Shown: positions 1 to 7,703 of the stretch, piece after piece
Numbering within the stretch: the stretch's first letter is position 1
Layout of the letters: the number at the start of each line of letters is the position of its first letter
From: Sphingomonas oleivorans
GTDB taxonomy: Bacteria; Pseudomonadota; Alphaproteobacteria; Sphingomonadales; Sphingomonadaceae
Reading direction: 5' to 3'
Length of the DNA: 64,000 bases
NCBI RefSeq assembly: GCF_003050615.1
Contig: NZ_NWBU01000015.1
Span: 1-64,000 of the forward strand
Made by a program: the position numbers and the translations under genes
Notes under the pieces: generated by a model
Seen by the model: only the letters and a program-made list of their open reading frames with translations
What the model was told of the DNA's origin: nothing
The model's database searches: none

Positions 1-77
1 ATCACCTGCTCCGCATGAACACGGAGCCCTATGAATCAGTGATTAGCCCGCTTGGGAATCCTGAATGTCGATCGGCC

Positions 78-179
78 CTAGGGTTTGAGCGCCCAGCGGA
101 CCGCATAGGCAACGATCCCCACCACCGCGACGCCTCCGGCCCACAGGCCGATGAACCAGGCGATTTGCTTCAGCCGCAT
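78..179 (-). CDS. DUF2474 family small subunit of cytochrome bd oxidase
   Basis: A 33-residue single-pass membrane protein beginning MRLKQIAWFIGLWAGG and ending RWALKP. Its ATG shares one base with the cydB stop codon (TGATG), so it is translationally coupled as the third gene of the oxidase operon. Small one-helix proteins such as CydX and DUF2474 are known accessory subunits of bd-type oxidases, and DUF2474 typically follows cyanide-insensitive cydAB genes. One hydrophobic stretch from about residue 6 to 27, with basic residues at both ends, fits this. The assignment rests on size, topology and position. The 77 bases to its left hold no gene I can support. Confidence 0.75.
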   Translation of the reverse strand: MRLKQIAWFIGLWAGGVAVVGIVAYAVRWALKP

Positions 180-1186
180 CAATGATAGCCGTGCGCGCCG
201 ACCTTGCCGCGGAAGACCCAATAAGCCCAGCCGGTATAGGTCAGGATCAGCGGCACCAGCACGGCCGCGCCCACCAGCATGAAGACCTGGCTCTTTTCCG
301 GCGCCGCCGCCTCCCAGATCGAAACGCGGCCGGGGATGGCGTCGGGCCAGATCGAGACGGCGAGCCCCACCATCGACAGGCCGAACAGCGTCAGCGTCAG
401 GAAGAAGGGCGCCCGCTCCTTGCCTTTCGCCAGGCTCCAGAACAGCGCAATGGTGGTGATCGTCACCAGCAGCGGCACCTGCGCCGTCGCCAGCACGCCC
501 GGCCAGGCGAACCAGCGCTGATAATATTTGGTCTCGAGGAAGGGCGTATAGGCGCTGACTGCGGCGATCGCGACGATCAGCGCGATCGCGAGCGGCCAGG
601 CGAAGCGGCGCGCATCGTCATGGACCGGCCCCTCGGTTTTCCAGAGGAGCCAGCAACTTCCCAGCAGCGCATAGCCGATGATCAGGCTGATGCCGGTAAG
701 CAGGCTGAACGGGGTCAGCCAATCCCAGGAACCGCCGGCATAGGCACGCCCTTCGATGCTGATGCCCTGCAGCAGCGCACCGAGCGTCACGCCCTGCGCG
801 AAGGTGGCGACCACCGATCCCACGCAGAAGGCGGCATCCCAGCCGCGCCGATGCGCCGGATCGCGCCAGCGAAACTCGAAGGCGACACCCCGGAAGACGA
901 GGCCGAGCAGCATCGCGATCAGCGGCGCGTAAAGCGCGGGCAGCACGATCGCATAGGCCAGCGGAAAGGCCGCCATCAGCCCGCCGCCGCCCAGCACCAG
1001 CCAGGTTTCGTTGCCGTCCCATACGGGCGCGATCGAATTCATCGCGCTATCCCGCTCCTCGCCGACGCGGAAGCCGGGAAAGAGGATGCCGATCCCGAGA
1101 TCGAATCCGTCGAGCACCACATAGGCGGCCACCGCGAAGGCGATGATGAAGGCCCAGATGGTGGTGAGGTCCATATTGACGATCAT
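179..1186 (-). CDS. cydB: Cytochrome bd ubiquinol oxidase subunit II
   Basis: A 335-residue multi-spanning inner-membrane protein, the normal size for CydB, which forms the heterodimer with CydA that oxidises quinol and reduces O2 to water. The N-terminal helix with YVVLDGFDLGIGILFP and the following GNETWLVLGGGGLMAAFP stretch (around residues 23-75) are characteristic of CydB. Its start overlaps the cydA stop by ATGA. The operon is cydA-cydB-DUF2474, with no cydDC exporter genes in view. Confidence 0.96.
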   Translation of the reverse strand: MIVNMDLTTIWAFIIAFAVAAYVVLDGFDLGIGILFPGFRVGEERDSAMNSIAPVWDGNETWLVLGGGGLMAAFPLAYAIVLPALYAPLIAMLLGLVFRGVAFEFRWRDPAHRRGWDAAFCVGSVVATFAQGVTLGALLQGISIEGRAYAGGSWDWLTPFSLLTGISLIIGYALLGSCWLLWKTEGPVHDDARRFAWPLAIALIVAIAAVSAYTPFLETKYYQRWFAWPGVLATAQVPLLVTITTIALFWSLAKGKERAPFFLTLTLFGLSMVGLAVSIWPDAIPGRVSIWEAAAPEKSQVFMLVGAAVLVPLILTYTGWAYWVFRGKVGAHGYH

Positions 1187-2619
1187 CGGCCGTCCTCCGT
1201 CCCGCCGGCCTCATGCTCATGCTCGCCGAGCGCGATCGCCGGCGCGGGCGTGACGCCCGCCGAGCGGATCGGTGCGTCCTCCAGCCCCGATTCATGCGGG
1301 TGCGGCGGCTTCGACATCAGTTTCAGAATATACCATGTGCCCACGCCGAAAACGGCGAAATAGACGATCACGAAGGCGGCGAGCGATCCCGCCACGCCGG
1401 CGGCCTCGATCGGCGAGCGCGCGTCCGCGGTGCGCAGCAGGCCATAGATCACCCAGGGCTGCCGCCCTACCTCGGTCGTCACCCAGCCGGAGATCACCGC
1501 CAGGAATCCCGCCGGCGACATGATGAGCGCCGCGCGATGCAGCCAAGGCCAGTCGTAAAGCCGCCCGCGTACCCGCGCGACAAGGCTGAACAGCCCCAGC
1601 GCCAGCATCAGGAAGCCGAGCGCCACCATGATACGGAACGACCAGAAGACGATCTCGACCGGCGGCCGATTCTCCTTCGGGATCGTGTCGAGCCCGGCCA
1701 GCGGCGCATTGAGATCATGCTTCAGGATCAGCGAGGAAAGCTTTGGAATCTCAACCGCGCCATGGACGGTTTGCGCCTCGTCATCGGGCAGGCCGAACAG
1801 GATCAGGGGCGCGCCATCGGCGTGGCTCTGAAAATGGCCTTCCATCGCCATAATCTTGGCCGGCTGATGCTCCAGCGTGTTGAGCCCGTGCATGTCGCCG
1901 ACGAAGATCTGGACGGGCGCCACCAGCGCCGCCATCCACATCGCCATCGAGAACATCTTGCGCACCTGCGGCGTGTCGTGCCGCCGCAGCAGGTGCCACG
2001 CCCCCACCCCGCCGACGACCAGCGCCGTCGTCAGATAGGCGGCGATGACGGTATGGACGAGCCGATAGGGGAAGCTGGCGTTGAAGACGATCTCCATCCA
2101 GCCGCGCGCGGGCACGAACTGGCCGGCCGCGTTGATCGCCCAGCCCGCCGGCGTCTGCATCCAGCTATTCACGCTCAAGATCCAGAAGGCGGAGATGAAG
2201 GTGCCGACCGCGACCATCAGCGTCGCTGCGAAATGCAGCCCCTTGCCCACCTTGTTCATGCCGAACAGCATGACGCCCAGGAAGCCCGCCTCGAGGAAGA
2301 AGGCGGTGAGCACCTCATAGGCCATTAGCGGCCCGATCACGGGCCCCGCCCGATCGGAAAAGACCGCCCAGTTGGTACCGAACTGGTAGGACATGACGAT
2401 GCCCGAAACGACCCCCATCGCGAAGGCCATGGCGAAGATCTTCAGCCAATATCGGAAGAGATCGAGATAGAGCGCCTTGCCCGTCTTCAGCCATAATCCT
2501 TCCAGCACCGCCAGAAAGCTGGCGAGCCCGATCGAGAAGGACGGGAAGATGAAATGAAAGCTGACCGTGAACGCGAACTGCGCCCGCGCAAGGATCAGTG
2601 CGGTGTCTGCTTCGCTCAT
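1183..2619 (-). CDS. cydA: Cytochrome bd ubiquinol oxidase subunit I (cyanide-insensitive type)
   Basis: The 478-residue haem-bearing subunit of a bd quinol oxidase. Recognisable ligands are H22 (SFHFIFPS, high-spin haem b), H189 (RLVHTVIAAY) and M331 next to R329 (WSFRIMVALGF) for haem b558. The quinone-loop residues K255 and E260 lie in EHQPAKIMAMEGHF, and the GRQPW motif lies near residue 390. The Q-loop is short, as in CIO-type oxidases that resist cyanide and often serve at low oxygen or under respiratory stress. The tail after residue 440 is His/Glu rich. The upstream gap carries an intrinsic terminator on this strand, which may limit expression. Confidence 0.96.
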   Translation of the reverse strand: MSEADTALILARAQFAFTVSFHFIFPSFSIGLASFLAVLEGLWLKTGKALYLDLFRYWLKIFAMAFAMGVVSGIVMSYQFGTNWAVFSDRAGPVIGPLMAYEVLTAFFLEAGFLGVMLFGMNKVGKGLHFAATLMVAVGTFISAFWILSVNSWMQTPAGWAINAAGQFVPARGWMEIVFNASFPYRLVHTVIAAYLTTALVVGGVGAWHLLRRHDTPQVRKMFSMAMWMAALVAPVQIFVGDMHGLNTLEHQPAKIMAMEGHFQSHADGAPLILFGLPDDEAQTVHGAVEIPKLSSLILKHDLNAPLAGLDTIPKENRPPVEIVFWSFRIMVALGFLMLALGLFSLVARVRGRLYDWPWLHRAALIMSPAGFLAVISGWVTTEVGRQPWVIYGLLRTADARSPIEAAGVAGSLAAFVIVYFAVFGVGTWYILKLMSKPPHPHESGLEDAPIRSAGVTPAPAIALGEHEHEAGGTEDGR

Positions 2620-2923
2620 GGCCTAGCCTTTACGCCTTTGACACGCAAAATGCAGCATGAGTTTACGGAACAGAAATGACCGCTTTGCGCATCATCACAA
2701 AGAAAAAAGGGCCGATCCGTGAGGACCAGCCCTGAAAAGTCTTAGGAGAGGATGCCTGAAAGGCCCGATCTTTGTGCATCGCAGCAGCGATTCCTGCAAA
2801 TGCAAAAGCATTTTCCGCAATTGCAGTTGTTGCAATCGCCGATCCGCGCTTGCCCTCGCCGGCTCGCTTGAACCCGGGCCTTTTAGGCTCCATCTTGCGC
2901 CCATTCTGGGCTGGAGGAACTAG
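2620..2923. promoter_or_regulatory. Divergent intergenic region between cydA and telA
   Basis: These 304 bases separate divergently transcribed genes and hold no convincing coding frame. Besides the terminator at 2701-2732 they carry two perfect short inverted repeats: AAATGC-AAAA-GCATTT at 2798-2813 and ATTGCA-GTTGT-TGCAAT at 2820-2836. These could be operators for telA or hairpins in a leftward transcript. The ribosome-binding site of telA (CTGGAGGAACTAG) closes the region. Confidence 0.5.
2701..2732 (-). terminator. Intrinsic terminator upstream of cydA
   Basis: Read on the minus strand there is a 10-bp stem (GGGCTGGTCC with GGATCGGCCC, one G-T pair in each half), a TCAC tetraloop and then TTTTTTCT. 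This is a textbook Rho-independent terminator. It lies about 80 bases before the cydA start and faces it, so it ends a leftward transcript begun between 2740 and 2920 rather than a known gene. Confidence 0.7.
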
Positions 2924-4105
2924 ATGGCGACTATCGCGACCGAGACCGATCTCGTGCTCAACGCTCCCGATCCGGTGAAGGTCGTCGCGCCCGAAAAGGC
3001 CGCCGGGCTGGTGCCGCTCGAAAGCGGGCAGAAATCGAAGCTGGACGAGAAGGTCGAGCAGTTCGTGGACGAGCTGGTCGGCTTCGATGCAAACAGCCCC
3101 GAATTCGGCAGGAAGGTCGATCAGATCACCAATATGGGCCGGCGCGAGATTGCCGAGGCGGCGGGCCAGTCCAATCGTTTCCTGGATCGGCCGGTCAAGG
3201 CGATGGATGCCGATACCGGCGTCGGCACCGATCTCGCCGAGCTGCGCCGCACGATCGAGGATCTCGATCCGGGCAGGCGCGGCAATCTGCTCGCGCCCAA
3301 GAAGCTGTTCGGCATCATCCCCTTCGGCAACCGGCTGCGCGACTATTTCGACGGTTACAAATCCGCCCAGTCGCATATCTCGTCGATCCTCGCCCGCCTC
3401 GCCTCGGGCAAGGACGAACTGCTCAAGGATAATGCCGCGATCGATGTGGAGCGGCAGAATCTGTGGGCCGCGATGGGCCGGCTGGAACAGATGATCCACA
3501 TCTCCAAGTCGCTCGACGCGCGCCTCGAAGACAAGGCGATGGAGCTGGAGGCAACCGATTCCAACAAGAGCAAGGCCATTCGCGAGACGGCGCTCTTCTA
3601 CGTCCGCCAGCGCTCGACCGATCTTCTGACGCAGATGGCGGTGACGGTGCAGGGCTATCTCGCGCTCGATCTGGTCAAGAAAAATAATGTCGAGCTGGTG
3701 AAGGGCGTCGATCGCGCCTCCACCACCACCGTCGCGGCATTGCGCACCGCCGTCACGGTCGCGCAGGCGCTGACCAATCAGAAGCTGGTGCTGCAGCAGA
3801 TCACCGCGCTCAACACCACTACCGCCAATATGATCGAATCGACCGGCACGATGCTGCGCGAGCAGACCGGCGAGATCCACAAGCAGGCAGCCTCCTCGAC
3901 CATCCCGCTGGAAACGCTGAAGCGCGCCTTCCAGAACATCTATGATACGATGGATTCGATCGACAAGTTCAAGATCGAGGCCCTGTCCTCGATGAAGCAG
4001 ACGGTGACCACGCTCACCGACGAAGTGGAGAAGTCGCGCGGCTATATCGCCCGGGCGGAAGGCGCCGCCCAGAGCCAGGCCGAGCCCTTCAAACTGGAAA
4101 GCTGA
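2924..4105 (+). CDS. telA: TelA/KlaA family toxic-anion resistance protein
   Basis: A 393-residue soluble protein matching the TelA family (tellurite and other stress resistance, biochemical role unresolved). Family-typical stretches are FGNRLRDYFDGYKSAQ, DVERQNLWAAMGRLEQM and the long helical segment with VRQRSTDLLTQMAVTVQG and LQQITALNTTTANMI in the C-terminal half. It has no membrane segment and is rich in predicted helix. The start is fixed by a strong GGAGG. It opens a four-gene operon; its stop shares a base with the ATG of the XpaC-like gene, which matches the xpaC-telA pairing known in Bacillus. Confidence 0.9.
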   Translation: MATIATETDLVLNAPDPVKVVAPEKAAGLVPLESGQKSKLDEKVEQFVDELVGFDANSPEFGRKVDQITNMGRREIAEAAGQSNRFLDRPVKAMDADTGVGTDLAELRRTIEDLDPGRRGNLLAPKKLFGIIPFGNRLRDYFDGYKSAQSHISSILARLASGKDELLKDNAAIDVERQNLWAAMGRLEQMIHISKSLDARLEDKAMELEATDSNKSKAIRETALFYVRQRSTDLLTQMAVTVQGYLALDLVKKNNVELVKGVDRASTTTVAALRTAVTVAQALTNQKLVLQQITALNTTTANMIESTGTMLREQTGEIHKQAASSTIPLETLKRAFQNIYDTMDSIDKFKIEALSSMKQTVTTLTDEVEKSRGYIARAEGAAQSQAEPFKLES

Positions 4106-4812
4106 TGGTCGATTCGAGCCGCGTCATCCACGAAGCCGAAGCGATGCTCCGGCGCCTCTCGCCCGAGGCGCGCCGCCTCGCCCATCGCGCGCGGCAGCGG
4201 CGCTGGCGTGCATTGCTGCGGCGGCTCAAGCTGATCTTCTATTCGGTGCTGGCGATCATGCTCGCGGCCGGCACGTTCGGCCTGTTGGTAGCGCCGCTCG
4301 GCGTGGAGGGGCTGATGCTCGCCTTCATCGCCATGGCGCTCACCGCCGCGACAATCCTCGCCTGGCCGGGCACGCCCTCGCCGACGCCCGAAACGCTGGC
4401 GAAGAGCGACCTTGCCCTCCTCCCCCAGCGCACCGAGGAATGGCTCGAGCGTCAGCGCCCTGCGCTTCCCGCGCCCGCCGCGCGGCTGGTGGACGGCATC
4501 GGCCTCCGTCTGGAAGCGCTCGCACCCCAGCTCCAGACGCTCGACCCGCGCGAGCCCGCCGCGATCGAAATCCGCAAGCTGATCGGCGAGGAGCTGCCCG
4601 AGCTGATCGACGGCTATCGCCGCGTGCCGGAAGCGCTGCGCCGGGAGTCGCGCAACGGCATGGTCCCCGATCGGCATCTCATCGAAGGGCTCACTGTGGT
4701 CGAATCCGAGCTCGGCCGCATGAGCGAGCAACTCGCCAGCGGCGACCTCCACAAGCTCGCGACGCAGGGCCGCTATCTGGAGCTCAAATATAAGGGCGAC
4801 GAGAGCGAATAA
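4105..4812 (+). CDS. XpaC-like membrane protein, partner of TelA
   Basis: A 235-residue protein with a basic N-terminus (about residues 1-42), two adjacent hydrophobic helices (about 43-90) and a helical cytoplasmic C-terminal domain containing IRKLIGEELPELIDGYRRVP. Size, topology and direct coupling to telA fit the XpaC family (named after 5-bromo-4-chloroindolyl phosphate hydrolysis, true function unknown). Sequence resemblance is modest, so the family name is an inference from both sequence and context. The gene overlaps the telA stop by one base (TGATG). Confidence 0.65.
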   Translation: MVDSSRVIHEAEAMLRRLSPEARRLAHRARQRRWRALLRRLKLIFYSVLAIMLAAGTFGLLVAPLGVEGLMLAFIAMALTAATILAWPGTPSPTPETLAKSDLALLPQRTEEWLERQRPALPAPAARLVDGIGLRLEALAPQLQTLDPREPAAIEIRKLIGEELPELIDGYRRVPEALRRESRNGMVPDRHLIEGLTVVESELGRMSEQLASGDLHKLATQGRYLELKYKGDESE

Positions 4813-4891
4813 TGTCCATGCCGGAGAGAAATAGCGCTTCCGGTTGACCTCCGCCCTCCGGCCGATACTGTCCCCGTCCAAGGGGGATCAT

Positions 4892-5506
4892 GTGCTGACG
4901 TTTCTGGGGGCGGCTGACAACATCGTCTTCTCGACCGCGCTCGTCCTGATGCTGCTGATCGGCCTTGTCGAAGCGATCGGGCTGGGCACGGGCGCGATGG
5001 ATCTCGACCTGGACGGCGATGCCGGCGGCCTGCTCGGCTGGCTCGGCATCGGCCGGCTGCCCTTGCTGATGCTGCTCGTCGCCTTCCTCGCGAGCTTCGG
5101 ACTGATCGGCCTTGCCGGGCAGCAGGCGGCGCTCAGCCTTAGCGGCGCCCTCCTCCCGGCCCTTATCGCAGTGCCCGCCGCAGGTGTGGCCGCGCTGCCC
5201 GTCACCGGGCTCGCCGCCCGCCTCCTCGCCCGCATCCTGCCGCATGATGAAACCAGCGCGGTGAGCCTCGACAGCCTCGTCGGCCGCAGCGCGACGATCA
5301 TAGTCGGGCGCGCCTCGCGCGGCTCGCCCGCCAAGGCGCGGGTCCGCGACGTCCATGGCCAGCCCCATTATGTGATGGTCGAACCCGACACGCCCGGCCA
5401 GAGCTTCGCCGAGGGCGAGCAGATCCTGCTCGTGCGGCGCGAAGACGCGATCTTCCGCGCGATCATCGACGAAAATCCCCGCTTCTCCAACTGGATCGAA
5501 AGATGA
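4892..5506 (+). CDS. yqiJ: YqiJ family membrane protein with OB-fold domain
   Basis: A 204-residue protein with three hydrophobic helices in the first 110 residues and a C-terminal NfeD/YqiJ-like OB-fold domain (about 120-195), seen in SLVGRSATIIVGRASRGS and ARVRDVHGQPHYVMVEP. I chose the GTG at 4892, preceded by AAGGGGGATCAT, over an upstream in-frame ATG at 4844 that has a poor ribosome-binding site and adds non-hydrophobic sequence. In E. coli, yqiJ sits immediately before the flotillin gene yqiK, the same order seen here. NfeD/YqiJ OB-folds are thought to work with flotillin/SPFH proteins in membrane microdomains. It overlaps the next start by ATGA. Confidence 0.85.
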   Translation: MLTFLGAADNIVFSTALVLMLLIGLVEAIGLGTGAMDLDLDGDAGGLLGWLGIGRLPLLMLLVAFLASFGLIGLAGQQAALSLSGALLPALIAVPAAGVAALPVTGLAARLLARILPHDETSAVSLDSLVGRSATIIVGRASRGSPAKARVRDVHGQPHYVMVEPDTPGQSFAEGEQILLVRREDAIFRAIIDENPRFSNWIER

Positions 5507-7170
5507 GCAACATGGTCCCCGCCGCTTCTGCCACGTCCGGCCTGGTCAATATCGGCATCTATGCCGGCGTCGCGCTCACCACGCTCATCATCCTCGGCGT
5601 GATCCTCGCCCGTCTCTACAAGCGCGCGTCGAAGGAGATCGGCTTCGTCCGCACCGGCTTCGGCGGCGAGAAGGTGGTGATGAACGGCGGCGCGCTCGTC
5701 CTCCCCGTGCTGCACGAGACGATGCCGGTGAACATGAACACGGTGCGCCTCGCGGTCGAACGCAAGAATTTCGACGCGCTGATCACGCTCGATCGGCTGC
5801 GCATCGACGTGAAGGCGGAATTCTATGTGCGCGTGCGGCCCGATCGCGAATCGATCGCGGTCGCGGCACAGACGCTCGGCCTGCGCACCATGCAGCCGGA
5901 GCATCTGAAGGAACTGGTCGAAGGCAAGTTCGTCGATGCGCTCCGCTCGGTCGCGGCAGGCATGACGATGAACCAGCTGCACGAGCAGCGCTCCGATTTC
6001 GTCCAGAAGGTTCAGCAGGTCTCCTCCGCCGATCTGGCGATGAACGGGCTGGAGCTCGAATCGGTGTCGCTGACGGGCCTCGACCAGACGTCGATCGAGC
6101 ATTTCAACGCCAATAACGCCTTCGACGCGGAAGGCCTCACCAAGCTCACCGAGCAGATCGAGCTGCGCAAGAAGGCGCGCAATGACATCGAACAGGATAC
6201 GCGCATCCAGATCGAGACGAAGAATCTCGAGGCCGAGCGCCAGTCGCTGCTGATTGCGCGCGACAATGAGTTCGCCCGGCTGGAGCAGGAGCGCGAGGTG
6301 GAGGTGCGTCGCGCCGAGCAGGTGTCCGAGGTCGCCCGGCAGCAGGCCGAGCGGCAGCGCGAGGCCGATCAGGCGCGCATCCTCGCCAAGCAGCAGACCG
6401 ATGCGAGCCAGATCGAGGCGGACCGCGCGATCCAGCAGGCGCGCATCGCCCAGGCGCAAGCGATCGAGATCGCCCGGCAGGAGCAGCAGATCGCGGTGCA
6501 GAATAAGAGCCGCGAGGAAAGCCAGGCCAAGGCCGAAGCCGACAAGGCCCGCGCCAGCGCGGTTTCGGCCGAGGAGCAGGTGTCGACCGCGCGCGAGACG
6601 GAAGTGGCCGAACGCGCCAAGCGGATCGAGTTGATCGAGGCGAGCAAGGAGGCCGAGCGCTCCGCCATTGCGATTCGCGTCCAGGCCGAGGCGGAGAAAC
6701 AGGCCGCCGCCGACCGCGCCGAGGCGCTGCGCGCGGCCGCCGAGGGCGAGGCCGAGGCGGAGAAGCTGCGCGCCGAAGCCGCCCGCATCCGCTTCGAGGT
6801 GGAAGCGGCCGGCCAGCGCGCGGTCAACGAGGCGGCGAACCTGCTCTCCTCCGACCAGATCTCGCTTCAGACCAAGCTCGCTTTGCTCAAGGTGCTGCCC
6901 GAGCTGGTGCGCGAATCCGCCAGGCCGCTGGAGGCGATCGACAGCATCAAGATCGTCCAGGTGGAGGGACTGTCCGGCAATGGCGGCACGACATCGGCGG
7001 ATGCGGCCGCCGGCGACCAGAATCTCGCCAGCAGCGCGGTCGCGGCGGCGCTCCGCTACCGCGCCCAGGCACCGGTGATCGACGGGCTGATGAAAGAACT
7101 TGGCTTCAACGGCGGCACGCTCGATTCGATCGTCGCGGCGGCAGCCGACGGCCAGGAAAAGCCCGCCTGA
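5503..7170 (+). CDS. yqiK: Flotillin / SPFH-domain protein (YqiK type)
   Basis: A 555-residue flotillin-like protein. It has one N-terminal membrane helix (about 15-40), an SPFH/band-7 domain (about 45-240, with GFGGEKVVMNGGALVLPVLH and the QTLGLRTMQPEHL region), and a very long Glu/Ala/Arg/Gln-rich coiled coil (about 245-440). The C-terminal domain contains LLSSDQISLQTKLALLKVLPEL. Such proteins oligomerise at the inner membrane and organise ordered lipid domains. It ends the TelA-XpaC-YqiJ-flotillin operon, which suggests a shared role in membrane-stress tolerance; that link is inferred from gene order. Confidence 0.92.
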   Translation: MSNMVPAASATSGLVNIGIYAGVALTTLIILGVILARLYKRASKEIGFVRTGFGGEKVVMNGGALVLPVLHETMPVNMNTVRLAVERKNFDALITLDRLRIDVKAEFYVRVRPDRESIAVAAQTLGLRTMQPEHLKELVEGKFVDALRSVAAGMTMNQLHEQRSDFVQKVQQVSSADLAMNGLELESVSLTGLDQTSIEHFNANNAFDAEGLTKLTEQIELRKKARNDIEQDTRIQIETKNLEAERQSLLIARDNEFARLEQEREVEVRRAEQVSEVARQQAERQREADQARILAKQQTDASQIEADRAIQQARIAQAQAIEIARQEQQIAVQNKSREESQAKAEADKARASAVSAEEQVSTARETEVAERAKRIELIEASKEAERSAIAIRVQAEAEKQAAADRAEALRAAAEGEAEAEKLRAEAARIRFEVEAAGQRAVNEAANLLSSDQISLQTKLALLKVLPELVRESARPLEAIDSIKIVQVEGLSGNGGTTSADAAAGDQNLASSAVAAALRYRAQAPVIDGLMKELGFNGGTLDSIVAAAADGQEKPA

Positions 7171-7198
7171 ACAGGCTTGCGAGCCATTCGATATGACC

Positions 7199-7287
7199 CG
7201 TCGCCCCGGCGCAGGCCGAGGCCCATGTCTCTATCCATTCCCGGCGGCCTTCGTGGCGAGAGACATGGATCCTTGCCTGCGCGGGAC
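7199..7287. repeat. Dispersed palindromic repeat, family A copy 1
   Basis: The left arm CGTCGCCCCGGCGCAGG and the right arm CCTGCGCGGGAC flank an inner inverted pair built on CATGTCTCT and AGAGACATG. This is a diverged copy of the element seen almost perfectly at 31950-32033. It lies directly after the flotillin gene. Confidence 0.7.
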
Positions 7288-7305
7288 CTTTGCAGATCCC
7301 CTTCG

Positions 7306-7394
7306 GTCATGCCGAACTTGTTTCGGCATCCACGCCTCATCCACACCGTCGCGCAGGTTTCACGGCAGACCCAGAAACAAGTTCAGGGGTGACG
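7306..7394. repeat. Dispersed repeat with two hairpins, family B copy 1
   Basis: The left part is a perfect hairpin, ATGCCGAA-CTTGT-TTCGGCAT. About 40 bases of variable sequence follow, then an arm containing GAAACAAGTTC, the reverse complement of GAACTTGTTTC in the left hairpin, then GGGTGACGG. The second copy is at 17891-17978. The remainder of 7171-7479 shows no gene. Confidence 0.75.
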
Positions 7395-7479
7395 GCGGAT
7401 TTATTCCAGGCGAATGAAAGCCCCCGACACGCTTGGCTCCCGAACGCAGGACAGGCTCACAAAATTTTCGGGAAGCCGC

Positions 7480-7553
7480 TGGATGCCCCGTGAGGATTCG
7501 AACCTCAATTGACGGAGTCAGAGTCCGTAGTCTTACCTTTAGACGACGGGGCA
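7480..7553 (-). tRNA. trnQ: tRNA-Gln, anticodon CUG
   Basis: Read on the minus strand the 74 bases fold as a full cloverleaf. The acceptor stem is TGCCCCG with CGGGGCA, the anticodon arm is ACGGA-CTCTGAC-TCCGT giving anticodon CTG (codon CAG), and the T-arm is TGAGG-TTCGAAT-CCTCA. Position 73 reads U and CCA is encoded in the genome. It stands alone between the family B repeat and ppx. Confidence 0.95.
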
Positions 7554-7703
7554 ACAGCGAGGCGCGCCAGATAGGCGGCCGGGAAGAAGCTGTCAACGCG
7601 CTTTGACACGGACCGCCACTTGCCGCCCCCCGCGCCAGCCGATAGGCTCATCTCCAAGTCCCGGCGGCACTTGCCTCCGGCAGCAGAAGAAGAGTTCATA
7701 TCC

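Noticed and set aside
2663-2779. A short minus-strand frame with a Phe-Phe-Phe run spanning the terminator before cydA, considered as a leader peptide
   Set aside because: It runs through the terminator rather than ending before it, has no good ribosome-binding site and no regulatory logic for an oxidase operon.
7171-7479. CRISPR array, because of repeated motifs near tRNA-Gln
   Set aside because: The motifs are two different palindromic elements with single copies here, not regularly spaced direct repeats, and no cas genes are present.
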